64,000 nt of DNA from Allomuricauda ruestringensis DSM 13258 (GTDB lineage: Bacteria; Bacteroidota; Bacteroidia; Flavobacteriales; Flavobacteriaceae), in the NCBI RefSeq assembly GCF_000224085.1, contig NC_015945.1, positions 3,774,501 through 3,838,500 on the forward strand. Reading direction: 5' to 3'. Numbering within the stretch: position 1 is the stretch's first letter; each line of letters begins with the position of its first letter. Shown here one piece after another: positions 53,416-64,000 of the stretch. The notes below the pieces were generated by a model. It worked only from the letters and a program-made list of their open reading frames with translations, made no database searches and was not told where the DNA came from. The translations under genes and the position numbers were made by a program.

Positions 53416-54237
53416 TTATTTGGATAAGGAAGTTGTATATACACTCAATTCCTGTTGAATCGTTTCAGCAAGTTCATCAGCTTCTTTTTTGAATTTCGAC
53501 TCTGGAAAATAGCGCATTAAATTATTATATGAGTCAAGAGCATCTTCCAATCGCTCTTTCTTCTTGTCCATTGTACTGTTCAAAGCCAGCTCTGTAGCTG
53601 CTTCAATTCGGTAATAAAGGGCTTCTTCCCTGTATACCGAACCTGGATTATCAGTTATAAAATTATCGAATGCCGTTATAGCAGAAATCAAAACAGGCAG
53701 GTTAAATTTTCCTAATTTGTTGAATTGTTTCGCTATTTCTATCTGTTTCTTCTCTTTCTTGGTGGTCAGCTCCTTGGCCATGGCATTGGCTTCCTCAAAA
53801 TATTCCGATTCGGAATAATTGTTGATAAAGGTTTGGAGCTTCAACAAGGCTTTATCCGTTTCCGTCTGGTCCAAAGAATATTTTGGAGACAGCATGTAGT
53901 AACTTTTTGCTCCCAAAAAGCTCGCTTCTTGGATTTTATCACTTCGTGGATAAGATTTTATAAAACGTTCGAACTGATAACCTGACAAATAATAATCACC
54001 TTTCTTGAAATAACTGTCGGCAAAAAAGAACATTACCCGCTCTCCTTGGGGTTTACCAACGTATTTGGGCGCAATTTGCTCAAACAAACGAACTGCCCTT
54101 TTATAATCACCCTCGTTGTACAATTTCTCGGCCATATCGTATTTAGCCTTCACATCAGTTTCCTTCAGTACCTTTTGGTACTCGCTACAGGATACAAGAA
54201 GTGCCATTGCACAACAAAAAAGGAGTATTGACCTCAT
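53416..54237 (-). CDS. bamD: Outer-membrane protein assembly factor BamD
   Basis: 273 residues from ATG 54237 (MRSILLFCCAMALLVSC), lipobox LVSC. TPR repeats: KYDMAEKLYNEGDYKRAVRL, RVMFFFADSYFKKGDYYLSG, YQFERFIKSYPRSDKIQEAS. A lipoprotein of the BAM complex that inserts beta-barrels. The ATG four codons upstream (54249) lies only 4 bases from the -7 box, at or before the transcript start, so it is rejected. Confidence 0.92.
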   Translation of the reverse strand: MRSILLFCCAMALLVSCSEYQKVLKETDVKAKYDMAEKLYNEGDYKRAVRLFEQIAPKYVGKPQGERVMFFFADSYFKKGDYYLSGYQFERFIKSYPRSDKIQEASFLGAKSYYMLSPKYSLDQTETDKALLKLQTFINNYSESEYFEEANAMAKELTTKKEKKQIEIAKQFNKLGKFNLPVLISAITAFDNFITDNPGSVYREEALYYRIEAATELALNSTMDKKKERLEDALDSYNNLMRYFPESKFKKEADELAETIQQELSVYTTSLSK

Positions 54238-54253
54238 ATTCAAAAACATTTTG

Positions 54254-54261
54254 CAAAATTA
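54254..54261 (-). promoter_or_regulatory. -7 box (TAATTTTG) of the bamD operon
   Basis: Exact TAnnTTTG on the minus strand. Transcription starting 5-7 bases downstream would begin near 54248, giving a leader of about 10 bases before the ATG at 54237. A T-rich run stands near -33. Confidence 0.5.
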
Positions 54262-54357
54262 GTGATATTGAATGGATATAAAAAAAGAATTTTTACCACT
54301 CAAATGTAAAGGGTACAATAGCCAATCCCCAAGAATTTGGGCAACATTTAACGAATT

Positions 54358-55248
54358 TTAAACACGAGCCCTATCCAGTGACTTTAGCGACACGCTTATT
54401 TTTTCTTTCAATGCAGGGGTTGCCTCAACCAATGGTAGCCTAACAACTGCTCGTGAAATACCTTTGTTTTCAAAGATACTTTTGATGCCTGCTGGATTAC
54501 CTTCCTCAAAAATAAGGGACATTAAAGCTGATAGTTTATGGTGGATTTCATAAGCATCCTTTGAGTTGCCTTCCAAACCCAGTTTGATCATATCCGAAAA
54601 AAGCGTTGGTAATCCCTGGCCCAAAACCGAAATAACTCCGGCCCCACCTGCCAAAACAGTTGGCAATGCCGTGGGGTCGTCGCCAGAAATAATTAAAAAC
54701 CCTTTTGGTTTGTTTTTGACAATCTCACCTATCTGCACCATATCCCCACATGCTTCTTTGATTCCCACGATATTGGAAAAATCACGGGCCAGCCTTAAGG
54801 TAGTTTCGGGCAGCATATTGCTTCCCGTCCTAGAAGGTACATTGTATAGTACAATTGGTATGGGCGATGCTTCGGCAATTACTTTAAAATGTTGGTATAT
54901 GCCTTCTTGCGTAGGTTTGTTGTAATATGGCGATACGGAGAGAATGGCATCAATCTCGGATAAATCCAATGTTTTTAATTCGTTGGCAACAGCCATTGTA
55001 TTGTTGCCTCCCACACCAAGCACCAATGGAAGCCTGCCAGCATTGGCACGCACTACAATATCGACCACCAATTGTTTTTCTGCTTGGGAAAGGGTTGCAG
55101 ATTCGGCCGTTGTTCCCAATACCACCAAATAATCCACACCTCCTTGAATATTGTGTTCAACTATCCTTTCCAATGCATCTACATCTACCGATAAATCTTC
55201 TCTGAACGGAGTTACCAATGCGACTCCTGTTCCGATCAACTGTTCCAT
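54358..55248 (-). CDS. dapA: 4-hydroxy-tetrahydrodipicolinate synthase
   Basis: 296 residues. [49 protein letters not shown], catalytic Tyr in LYNVPSRTG and the Schiff-base Lys in [11 protein letters not shown]. Condenses aspartate semialdehyde and pyruvate in lysine and diaminopimelate synthesis. Four bases after the DUF6913 gene, same operon. Confidence 0.95.
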   Translation of the reverse strand: MEQLIGTGVALVTPFREDLSVDVDALERIVEHNIQGGVDYLVVLGTTAESATLSQAEKQLVVDIVVRANAGRLPLVLGVGGNNTMAVANELKTLDLSEIDAILSVSPYYNKPTQEGIYQHFKVIAEASPIPIVLYNVPSRTGSNMLPETTLRLARDFSNIVGIKEACGDMVQIGEIVKNKPKGFLIISGDDPTALPTVLAGGAGVISVLGQGLPTLFSDMIKLGLEGNSKDAYEIHHKLSALMSLIFEEGNPAGIKSIFENKGISRAVVRLPLVEATPALKEKISVSLKSLDRARV

Positions 55249-55252
55249 TTGT

Positions 55253-55786
55253 TCAAATTTCGTTTAAGACCTTTAAATACTTTTTCAACTCACTCTTGAA
55301 CAATTTAAAATCATTCAAGGGTATGTTTAAGATTAAATCGTTGACCTTGGAGTCCTGGGCACCTAACCCAACCTTGAGACGAGCGGGGGTTCTCACGGAT
55401 AACAACTTCATCATTAAATTGTCCTCTTCGTAATAATTGACCAACATATCGTATTCCCTGCCCAAAAACTCAAGAACATAGCCGTTCTCTATTTGGCCTT
55501 TCCATCCAAGGTCCTTATCGGAGAACATTTGGATGGCATAAGGTGAATTTTTGTCGTACTCCCGCTTATAGCCAATAATTTTTATAGCGTTGGGCCTTAA
55601 CCCGAACTCATCAATAAGCTCATAAAAGGCCTCCGCTTTCTGGAAATTGTCAACATCCACTATACAGCCAACGCTGGTTATTCCCTTCTCCCTGGTCACA
55701 GACTTTGAGGGCTTTTCCATTTCCCCCTGTAAATATTTAAGCCCGGATTTAACCTTAAATTTGTCTTGGAGTCCTTTCAAAAACAT
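55253..55786 (-). CDS. DUF6913-like protein
   Basis: 177 residues from ATG 55786 ([19 protein letters not shown]). Soluble, with [40 protein letters not shown] and [20 protein letters not shown], as in the uncharacterised DUF6913 family that precedes dapA in flavobacteria. The frame extends far upstream (55990), but that part overlaps the divergent gene and lies upstream of the promoter. Confidence 0.8.
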   Translation of the reverse strand: MFLKGLQDKFKVKSGLKYLQGEMEKPSKSVTREKGITSVGCIVDVDNFQKAEAFYELIDEFGLRPNAIKIIGYKREYDKNSPYAIQMFSDKDLGWKGQIENGYVLEFLGREYDMLVNYYEEDNLMMKLLSVRTPARLKVGLGAQDSKVNDLILNIPLNDFKLFKSELKKYLKVLNEI

Positions 55787-55803
55787 ATTTTTGATGATTT
55801 TTA

Positions 55804-55838
55804 CAAAGGTAAATAATCTACCAAGACGACTTAACAAA
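55804..55838 (-). promoter_or_regulatory. Promoter of the DUF6913-dapA operon (TACCTTTG)
   Basis: Minus strand TACCTTTG at 55804-55811 is an exact -7 match, 17 bases before the ATG; TTTG at 55835-55838 is spaced 23 bases, the upper limit for this promoter class. Confidence 0.5.
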
Positions 55839-55847
55839 GATACGCAC

Positions 55848-56615
55848 GTGAACAATCTAAAATTCAAACAATTTGTTGCATTTGTAACTTTTTGTTTTTT
55901 GATTTCCTGTAAAAATGATACGGGGAAACTTACCGAAATCAAAGGCAAGCAAATTCCCATCAACTCTACCATTGCCCAAACCGATTCCATAGCCAGTTTT
56001 GTGGAACCCTACAAAAAAAGGATCAACGAAGTACTGGACAGTACCTTGGCCTATGCCCCTGCTCCTCTTTTGCTGGACGATGGGGAACGTACCTCTTCCA
56101 TGGGCAACCTAATGGCCGACATTGTTTTTGAGCAGGCTACTCCCATTTTCAACTCTAGATCGGGGGAAAAGTTGGATTTTGTGGTGCTGAATGCCGGCGG
56201 GGTACGTTCCGTAATTTCCGAAGGTAACGTCAGTGCCCGTAATGCTTATGAGGTGATGCCTTTTGAAAATTATATTGAAGTGGTTGAACTAAGTGGTTCC
56301 GCAACAAGAGAGCTTATCAACTTTGTGGCAAAGTCCTCCCGAAGACATCCAGTATCGGGCATACAGATTGTTACTGATAAAAACCGCTCACTTGAATCCG
56401 TAAATATACAAGGACAGCCTTTTGATGAAAACCGAAATTACTACGTGGCCACTTCCGATTATTTGGTAAATGGTGGTCCAAGTGTTGGTTTTTTTGATGA
56501 AATTATTTCAACAACCAAAACCGATTACCTTTTACGAAATGCCATAATCGATTATTTAAAAAAAGTAGATACGCTTAAGGCAGTTGCGGACGATCGCATA
56601 AAAACATTGAACTAG
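55848..56615 (+). CDS. 5'-nucleotidase C-terminal domain lipoprotein (stand-alone)
   Basis: 255 residues starting at GTG 55848 (MNNLKFKQFVAFVTFCFLIS, then Cys): a lipobox LISC. The mature part is only the substrate-binding C-terminal half of UshA-type 5'-nucleotidases (GERTSSMGNLMADIVFEQAT, DFVVLNAGGVRSVISEGNVS, YEVMPFENYIEVVELSG, SDYLVNGGPS). The metal-binding catalytic half is the next gene, two bases downstream. Together they would reconstitute a periplasmic nucleotidase. Confidence 0.88.
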   Translation: MNNLKFKQFVAFVTFCFLISCKNDTGKLTEIKGKQIPINSTIAQTDSIASFVEPYKKRINEVLDSTLAYAPAPLLLDDGERTSSMGNLMADIVFEQATPIFNSRSGEKLDFVVLNAGGVRSVISEGNVSARNAYEVMPFENYIEVVELSGSATRELINFVAKSSRRHPVSGIQIVTDKNRSLESVNIQGQPFDENRNYYVATSDYLVNGGPSVGFFDEIISTTKTDYLLRNAIIDYLKKVDTLKAVADDRIKTLN

Positions 56616-56617
56616 CA

Positions 56618-57529
56618 ATGAAGAGAAGAGATTTTATAACAAATACAACCGCAGCCTCCACCCTTATTGGTTTGGGGGGACTAAGCTTAAGCTCTTGTTC
56701 CAATTTGGGCAAAAAACAAATCACAATACTGCACACTAACGATGTGCACAGCCATATTGACACCTTCCCTTCTTCACACTCTAAATTTCCGAACTTGGGA
56801 GGAATTGCGCGCAGGGCCACTTTGGTGGAACAGATTCGAAACGAAAACCCGAACACCCTTCTTTTTGATGCGGGTGATATTTTTCAAGGAACGCCCTATT
56901 TCAATTTTTATGGAGGTGAATTGGAGTTTAAATTGATGAGCAAGCTCAAGTATGACGCATCCACTATTGGGAACCACGATTTTGACAATGGCATAAATGG
57001 ACTGTTGGCACAGATGCCCCATGCCACTTTTGAAATGATTTCCGCTAACTACGACTTTTCCAATACCGTGATGGATGGTTATGTAAAACCTTATAAAATC
57101 TACATGGTTGATGGTGTAAAAATCGGAGTATATGGTCTTGGTATTGAGTTGGATGGTTTAGTAACCAAAAAACTATATAAAGAAACCAAATACTTGAACC
57201 CATACGAAATTGCCCTAGATACAGAGAAGCAATTGAAAGAGGAAGAACAATGCGATTTGATAGTCTGCCTTTCGCACTTGGGCTACGATTACAAAAATCC
57301 CGAAAGACCGTGTGATACCCGATTGGCACAACAAACCTACCATACCGATTTGATTATTGGCGGACATACACATACCTTTTTGGACAAACCCGATGTGCGC
57401 ACCAACCAAAATGGAAATTCCGTATTAGTGAATCAAGTGGGGTGCTTCGGCATTAATCTGGGTCGAATCGATTTTTATTTCGATACGGACAAAAATGCTT
57501 CTGCTAATGGGGTAAGTATTACTGTTTGA
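56618..57529 (+). CDS. 5'-nucleotidase catalytic (metallophosphoesterase) domain protein
   Basis: 303 residues. N-terminus MKRRDFITNTTAASTLIG has an RR-type export signal with a lipobox-like SSC at 26-28. Catalytic motifs: ILHTNDVHSHID, LLFDAGDIFQGTPYF, IGNHDFDNG, CLSHLGYDY and IIGGHTHTFLD, the full dinuclear metal set. Hydrolyses nucleotides or related phosphoesters outside the cytoplasm. It is a lone N-terminal half; the binding domain is encoded by the gene just upstream, the reverse of their order in UshA. Confidence 0.9.
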   Translation: MKRRDFITNTTAASTLIGLGGLSLSSCSNLGKKQITILHTNDVHSHIDTFPSSHSKFPNLGGIARRATLVEQIRNENPNTLLFDAGDIFQGTPYFNFYGGELEFKLMSKLKYDASTIGNHDFDNGINGLLAQMPHATFEMISANYDFSNTVMDGYVKPYKIYMVDGVKIGVYGLGIELDGLVTKKLYKETKYLNPYEIALDTEKQLKEEEQCDLIVCLSHLGYDYKNPERPCDTRLAQQTYHTDLIIGGHTHTFLDKPDVRTNQNGNSVLVNQVGCFGINLGRIDFYFDTDKNASANGVSITV

Positions 57530-58376
57530 TGTTTGTAAGAAACAAAAATATCAAATAACCTGAGTTCGATTATTGTTATGAAATTAAATATATTGAAAAT
57601 CAGCGGTTTATGATGTCGAAGATTATGTCACTTCGAGCCTTTCGACTGCGCTCAAGATAAACTTAAGTCGAGAAGTCTTTTAAATTTTCGAACTGTTAAA
57701 TAGGTCTCGACTGCGCTCGACCTGACACTTTGGGATTAAAACTCTGATTTACTTTTCATTAACAATCTAACTCAGGTAAATATCTTTTCGAGCGACCGCC
57801 TACCGGCAAAGACAGGTTTCAGGGTCTCACAACCTGTGTCATTCTGAACGAAGCGAAGAATCTCACCAACTTTACTGTTTTGGATCTCTATGAGGATGGA
57901 TTCCTGCCTTCGCAGGAATGACAAACTCAAGCGTCAAGTTCAAGCACTAAGGGAAGAGAAACAATAGCCAAGACCCAAGACTCAAGTTCAGAGTTCAGAG
58001 TTCAGAGTTACGAAGTTATTTGGTTATTGCGCTTTGACACTAATTTCTCAAATTTGCACGAACAGGCATGCTTTTGAACTTCGGGCATCGGGCTTCCAAC
58101 ATCTAGCAGCAAATAACCGAATAACGCAGTGGGCGGTCAACAGTGTCATTTTGAGCGAAAGCGAAAAATCTCCACCTCCTTAATGTCTGGGAAATTCTTC
58201 AATCGATCTGCTCTTTCAGAATAACAGGTACCAAGTGTCAAGTGCAAACATCAAACTCAGGTAACCTAGTAACGCAATAACAGAGTAACCAAGTGACTGA
58301 AAAAACCAAAAAACTAAACCACCGAGAAACCCGAAGGCCTCAGTGGCATGTTTTAAATATAATTTTGCTCACTTTA
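57530..58376. repeat. Gene-free stretch packed with dispersed repeats
   Basis: 847 bases without a gene. Contains a long stem-loop copy at 57626-57728 (TGTCACTTCGAGCCTTTCGA ... CTCGACTGCGCTCGACCTGACA), fragments at 57837-57922 (GTCATTCTGAACGAAGCG ... CGCAGGAATGACA) and 58143-58225 (GTGTCATTTTGAGCGAAAG ... CAGAATAACA), a tandem 7-mer GTTCAGA repeated three times at 57986-58006, and CAGTGGGCGGTCAACAGTG style phrases. It looks like a repeat sink between convergent genes. Confidence 0.7.
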
Positions 58377-60155
58377 TCATGGACAAGGAGTATCCCCAAC
58401 AATGGTCCACCCTTTGTTTATGATCAATGAATTTCTTGCAGCAATAATATCAGGGGTACATAGAATGGCCATACCCGAAGCACCCAACTCTATATCAGTG
58501 GGCATATTAGCCAAATTATTTGCCCAACCCAACAATGTGGCACTATATGCGGAAGGCGTCATTCCTGAATTATTTAACATGACTTCCAGACCATCCACAT
58601 TGTTGATATTCCAATTACCCAAATTTCTATTAAATGACGAGGCTCCAGAGAACATAGCGGTCATTTTCACCACATTGCTTACATCCCAAGTACTGATATC
58701 CCCATTAAAAACATCCGCGAATTGGAACATACCTTGCATATTGGTCACATTGCTCACGTCCCAATTGCTAAGATCTCCGTTAAAGGATTCGGCTTCATAA
58801 AACATATACCTCATATTTGTTACACTTGTTGTATTCCAATCACTAATGTTCCCACTAAAGGAAGTGGCTCCGCTAAACATACTACTCATGTTAGTGACAT
58901 TGCTTACATCCCAACCGTTAAGGTCACTATTAAAAGAAGGAGCGTTATAGAACATAAAACCCATATCCTTCACATTGCCTAACTTTGTGCCCCAAGCATT
59001 TAAATCCTTGTTAAAGGAAGTGGTTCCAGCGAACATACTGTTCATATCAGTAACATTGCTTACATCCCAAGTACTAAGATCTCCATCAAAGGAAACGGCG
59101 CCTCTGAACATTTCGTTCATATTGGCAACATTGCCCACGTTCCATCCGCCGATATCCCCATTAAAGGATTCGGCATTTCGAAACATAAAATCCATCTCCG
59201 TTACATTGCTTACGTCCCAAGTACTAATGTCCCCATTAAAAGAAGTGGCCCCATCAAAAACACTACTCATATTGGTCACGTTGCTCAGTTTTGCCCCCCA
59301 AGCACTTAAATCCCCGTTAAAGGAGGCGGCACCATCGAACATACCGCTCATATCAGTCACGTTGGAAAGATCGGGGACATCCGTGGCATTATAGACCATG
59401 TTTTCACAATCGGCAAAAGCACCCCAAAAACTCTTCCACTGAATGTTGCCCCATTGTTCCAAGCTTAAAAGCTTCGAAGAACTTTCTTCTCCCAAACTAC
59501 CCATTTTAATAGCAGGAAACTCCCCCTGTATGGCCACGGTATAGGTGCCCGATGTGTCGTAAACATGGGTCGGTTTTCCATCTGCATCGGTAAGCTCTTC
59601 CTCCGTGCCATCGCCCCAGTCTATAGCGTAGTTGTAGGAGTAGTCACCGTTAATGCCGATAATAATCTCCTCGCCATCGGTCTCGGTCTTCCAAATGGTG
59701 ATAAAGGAGGTTGGGTCCTCGGCCATGCTCTCATTTACATCCTCCACGGTTATTGTTATTGTGGCCTCGGCGGTCTCCTCTCCATCGGTTACGCTTATGG
59801 TAATAGTGTGCTCCGTGGCGGTCTCGTAGTCCAGTGTCTTGCCCTCGGCGAGGGTGAGCTCCCCTGTTGTGGTCAGCAAAAAGAGGTCATTGTCATTCTC
59901 GGTCAGCTCAAAGGAGAGCCCGTCCCCGTCTGCATCGGTGGCGGTCACCGTGCCGATGATATCGGCATCCGTAATGCTTTCCCCTGCGGTGAACTCCTGT
60001 GCCTCGATTACGGGAGGCGAGTTGGTCTCCTCAACGGGCTCAGGTTCTGGCGTTGGGTTCGGTGCTGGCGGTATAGGGCCATCGTCTTTGCCACAGCTCC
60101 AGAGCATGACCGTGGCCATCAGTGCCACACCTAATTTCCTTTCAATGTGTTTCAT
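58377..60155 (-). CDS. BspA-like (DUF285) repeat surface lipoprotein with cadherin-like and PKD-like domains
   Basis: 592 residues from ATG 60155 (MKHIERKLGVALMATVMLW), lipobox WSC at 19-21. After a Pro/Glu linker (PPAPNPTPEPEPVEE) come a cadherin-like domain (FTAGESITDADIIGTVTATD), a PKD-like domain (YAIDWGDGTEEELTDADGKP) and then at least nine DUF285 repeats of about 25-27 residues (DVSNVTDMNSMFAGTTSFNK). The family is used for adhesion or protein binding on the cell surface. The ending is ordinary, without a T9SS C-terminal sorting domain. Confidence 0.88.
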   Translation of the reverse strand: MKHIERKLGVALMATVMLWSCGKDDGPIPPAPNPTPEPEPVEETNSPPVIEAQEFTAGESITDADIIGTVTATDADGDGLSFELTENDNDLFLLTTTGELTLAEGKTLDYETATEHTITISVTDGEETAEATITITVEDVNESMAEDPTSFITIWKTETDGEEIIIGINGDYSYNYAIDWGDGTEEELTDADGKPTHVYDTSGTYTVAIQGEFPAIKMGSLGEESSSKLLSLEQWGNIQWKSFWGAFADCENMVYNATDVPDLSNVTDMSGMFDGAASFNGDLSAWGAKLSNVTNMSSVFDGATSFNGDISTWDVSNVTEMDFMFRNAESFNGDIGGWNVGNVANMNEMFRGAVSFDGDLSTWDVSNVTDMNSMFAGTTSFNKDLNAWGTKLGNVKDMGFMFYNAPSFNSDLNGWDVSNVTNMSSMFSGATSFSGNISDWNTTSVTNMRYMFYEAESFNGDLSNWDVSNVTNMQGMFQFADVFNGDISTWDVSNVVKMTAMFSGASSFNRNLGNWNINNVDGLEVMLNNSGMTPSAYSATLLGWANNLANMPTDIELGASGMAILCTPDIIAARNSLIINKGWTIVGDTPCP

Positions 60156-60471
60156 AACATTTTTGTTTTTGATTATAAGTATTGGGACAAGATGCGATGT
60201 TCGCGGGAGAGTTTTGGGCACGATCTTACCAATGCCCCGTTTGGATTGATGGATGCAGGGGTTGGGTTGATGGGGAAGTTTGCAGTATGCAGTGGGGAGT
60301 CAAAAAAGTTCAGGCTCAAGCACCAAGTTCAAGAGCGAAGAAAAGAGAGACAAGACCGCTGCGCTTTGGACACAAGAACCAAGACTTCTGAAGTTTGGGG
60401 TTTAGAGTTAGGGGTTATTCAATTACTGCGGACTGCTTACTGCGTGCTGCAAACTGCTTACTGTAAATTGA
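60156..60471. repeat. Gene-free stretch with ACTGC-style inverted phrases
   Basis: 316 bases. GTTTGCAGTATGCAGTGGGG near 60279-60298 faces GGACTGCTTACTGCGTGCTG and AAACTGCTTACTG at 60430-60464 in the opposite orientation, with CAAGTTCAAGAGCG between. Same style as 34081-34470. No gene or RNA recognised. Confidence 0.55.
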
Positions 60472-63675
<3,204 letters not shown>

Positions 63676-63676
<1 letters not shown>

Positions 63677-64000
63677 TACAACTTTTTAAGCATCCAAACC
63701 GGGCAGGAATAATGTCCCGTGTTCCCCATTGGGGCGTCTATATATTCAAAACCGTGCTTTTTGTACAGTTTTTGGGCGGCTTCCATATAGGGCATGGTCT
63801 CCAAATAGCATTGCTCAAAACCAAACTCCTTGGCTTTTTCCAAGCAGACGGCAATCATTTTGGCGCCAAGACCTTTGCCCCTGGCCTCTTCCAAAAAGTA
63901 CATTTTTTGAAGCTCGCAAACATTCCAATCATAGTTGTCCAATTGTGCAACACCGGCACAACCAATAATTCGTCCCTTGTGCTCCACCACAAAGTAAACT
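63676..64000 (-). CDS. GNAT N-acetyltransferase (5' end outside window)
   Basis: The frame is open to the right edge of the window; about 108 C-terminal residues are visible. GNAT core: ELQKMYFLEEARGKGLGAKM contains the acetyl-CoA pyrophosphate loop (RGKGLG), then AQKLYKKHGFEYIDAPMGNT and GHYSCPVWMLKKL. Acceptor unknown. First visible gene of the overlapping operon with prmC, ligA and the 97-residue protein. Confidence 0.88.

Noticed and set aside
55787..55990. N-terminal extension of the DUF6913-like protein
   Set aside because: It lies upstream of the predicted promoter and overlaps the divergent 5'-nucleotidase gene's start.
57530..58376. CRISPR array in the repeat-rich gap
   Set aside because: Repeats are unequal, inverted and irregularly spaced; no constant repeat-spacer pattern and no cas genes.
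59565..60134. Plus-strand frame of about 190 codons opposite the BspA-like gene
   Set aside because: Antisense shadow of the low-complexity cadherin/PKD region, which is clearly coding on the minus strand.

Overview
The window reads as a chromosomal segment of a marine-type member of the Flavobacteriaceae (Bacteroidota). Reasons: PorP/SprF and PorD-like (DUF4835) type IX secretion proteins, a RprXY-like two-component pair, a YtxJ bacillithiol-linked protein, YbbR-CoaE and CoaBC-RpoZ-BamD blocks, promoters with the Bacteroidota -7 box TAnnTTTG instead of E. coli-like boxes, and AT-leaning composition without Shine-Dalgarno sites. No tRNA, rRNA, transposase, integrase or CRISPR array was seen. 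One RNA gene, the small SRP RNA, lies at 7338-7431 (minus) with a clear promoter.

Layout. 1-9200: pheT end, a fasciclin-domain protein, a membrane protein with an apparent frameshift, an ABC-F ATPase with one degenerate ATP site, a thioredoxin-fold lipoprotein without its CxxC, a transaldolase, an SDR enzyme, SRP RNA, glutaminyl cyclase and a thioesterase. 9429-14725: an AT-rich accessory island holding a 44-residue RiPP-like precursor, a strong hairpin, a carboxypeptidase-regulatory-like secreted protein, a 645-residue fusion of a class I isoprenoid synthase-like domain to a class II terpene cyclase-like domain, a PqqD-like/M50 membrane protease and a second carboxypeptidase-regulatory-like protein. 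This is the best candidate for an undescribed system: a ribosomal peptide that may carry a (cyclised) isoprenoid. 15240-20248: a signalling block with a LytTR regulator whose receiver lacks its phosphoacceptor, a tiny acidic lipoprotein, a TPR histidine kinase with its LuxR-type regulator, and an orphan gene with a palindromic operator-like site. 20265-30625: glyA, a lipoprotein, ytxJ, clpB, a GntP-permease/RidA/M19-dipeptidase operon, a TetR regulator and a thioesterase.

30769-43149: PorP/SprF with a SPOR-like tail, a phosphatase-fold lipoprotein, smpB, pcm, an oxidoreductase, 3-hydroxyacyl-CoA dehydrogenase, DUF1015, then a tight five-gene operon (YggS, DEDDh/GIY-YIG nuclease, potassium channel, miaA, gluconokinase). 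43205-56600: mostly minus-strand housekeeping (rprY-rprX, YbbR-coaE, glycosyltransferase, fabI, recN, PorD-like/coaBC/rpoZ/bamD, dapA) followed by a 5'-nucleotidase split into two genes in reversed domain order. 57530-58376 is a long gene-free stretch full of dispersed repeats. 58377-64000: a BspA-like surface lipoprotein and an overlapping GNAT-prmC-ligA-hypothetical operon.

A dispersed family of stem-loop repeats (ends like GTCATTTCGAGCG...CGAAATGAC) fills many intergenic gaps, and one related copy sits in frame inside prmC. A second repeat style (ACTGC-rich) occurs at three places.
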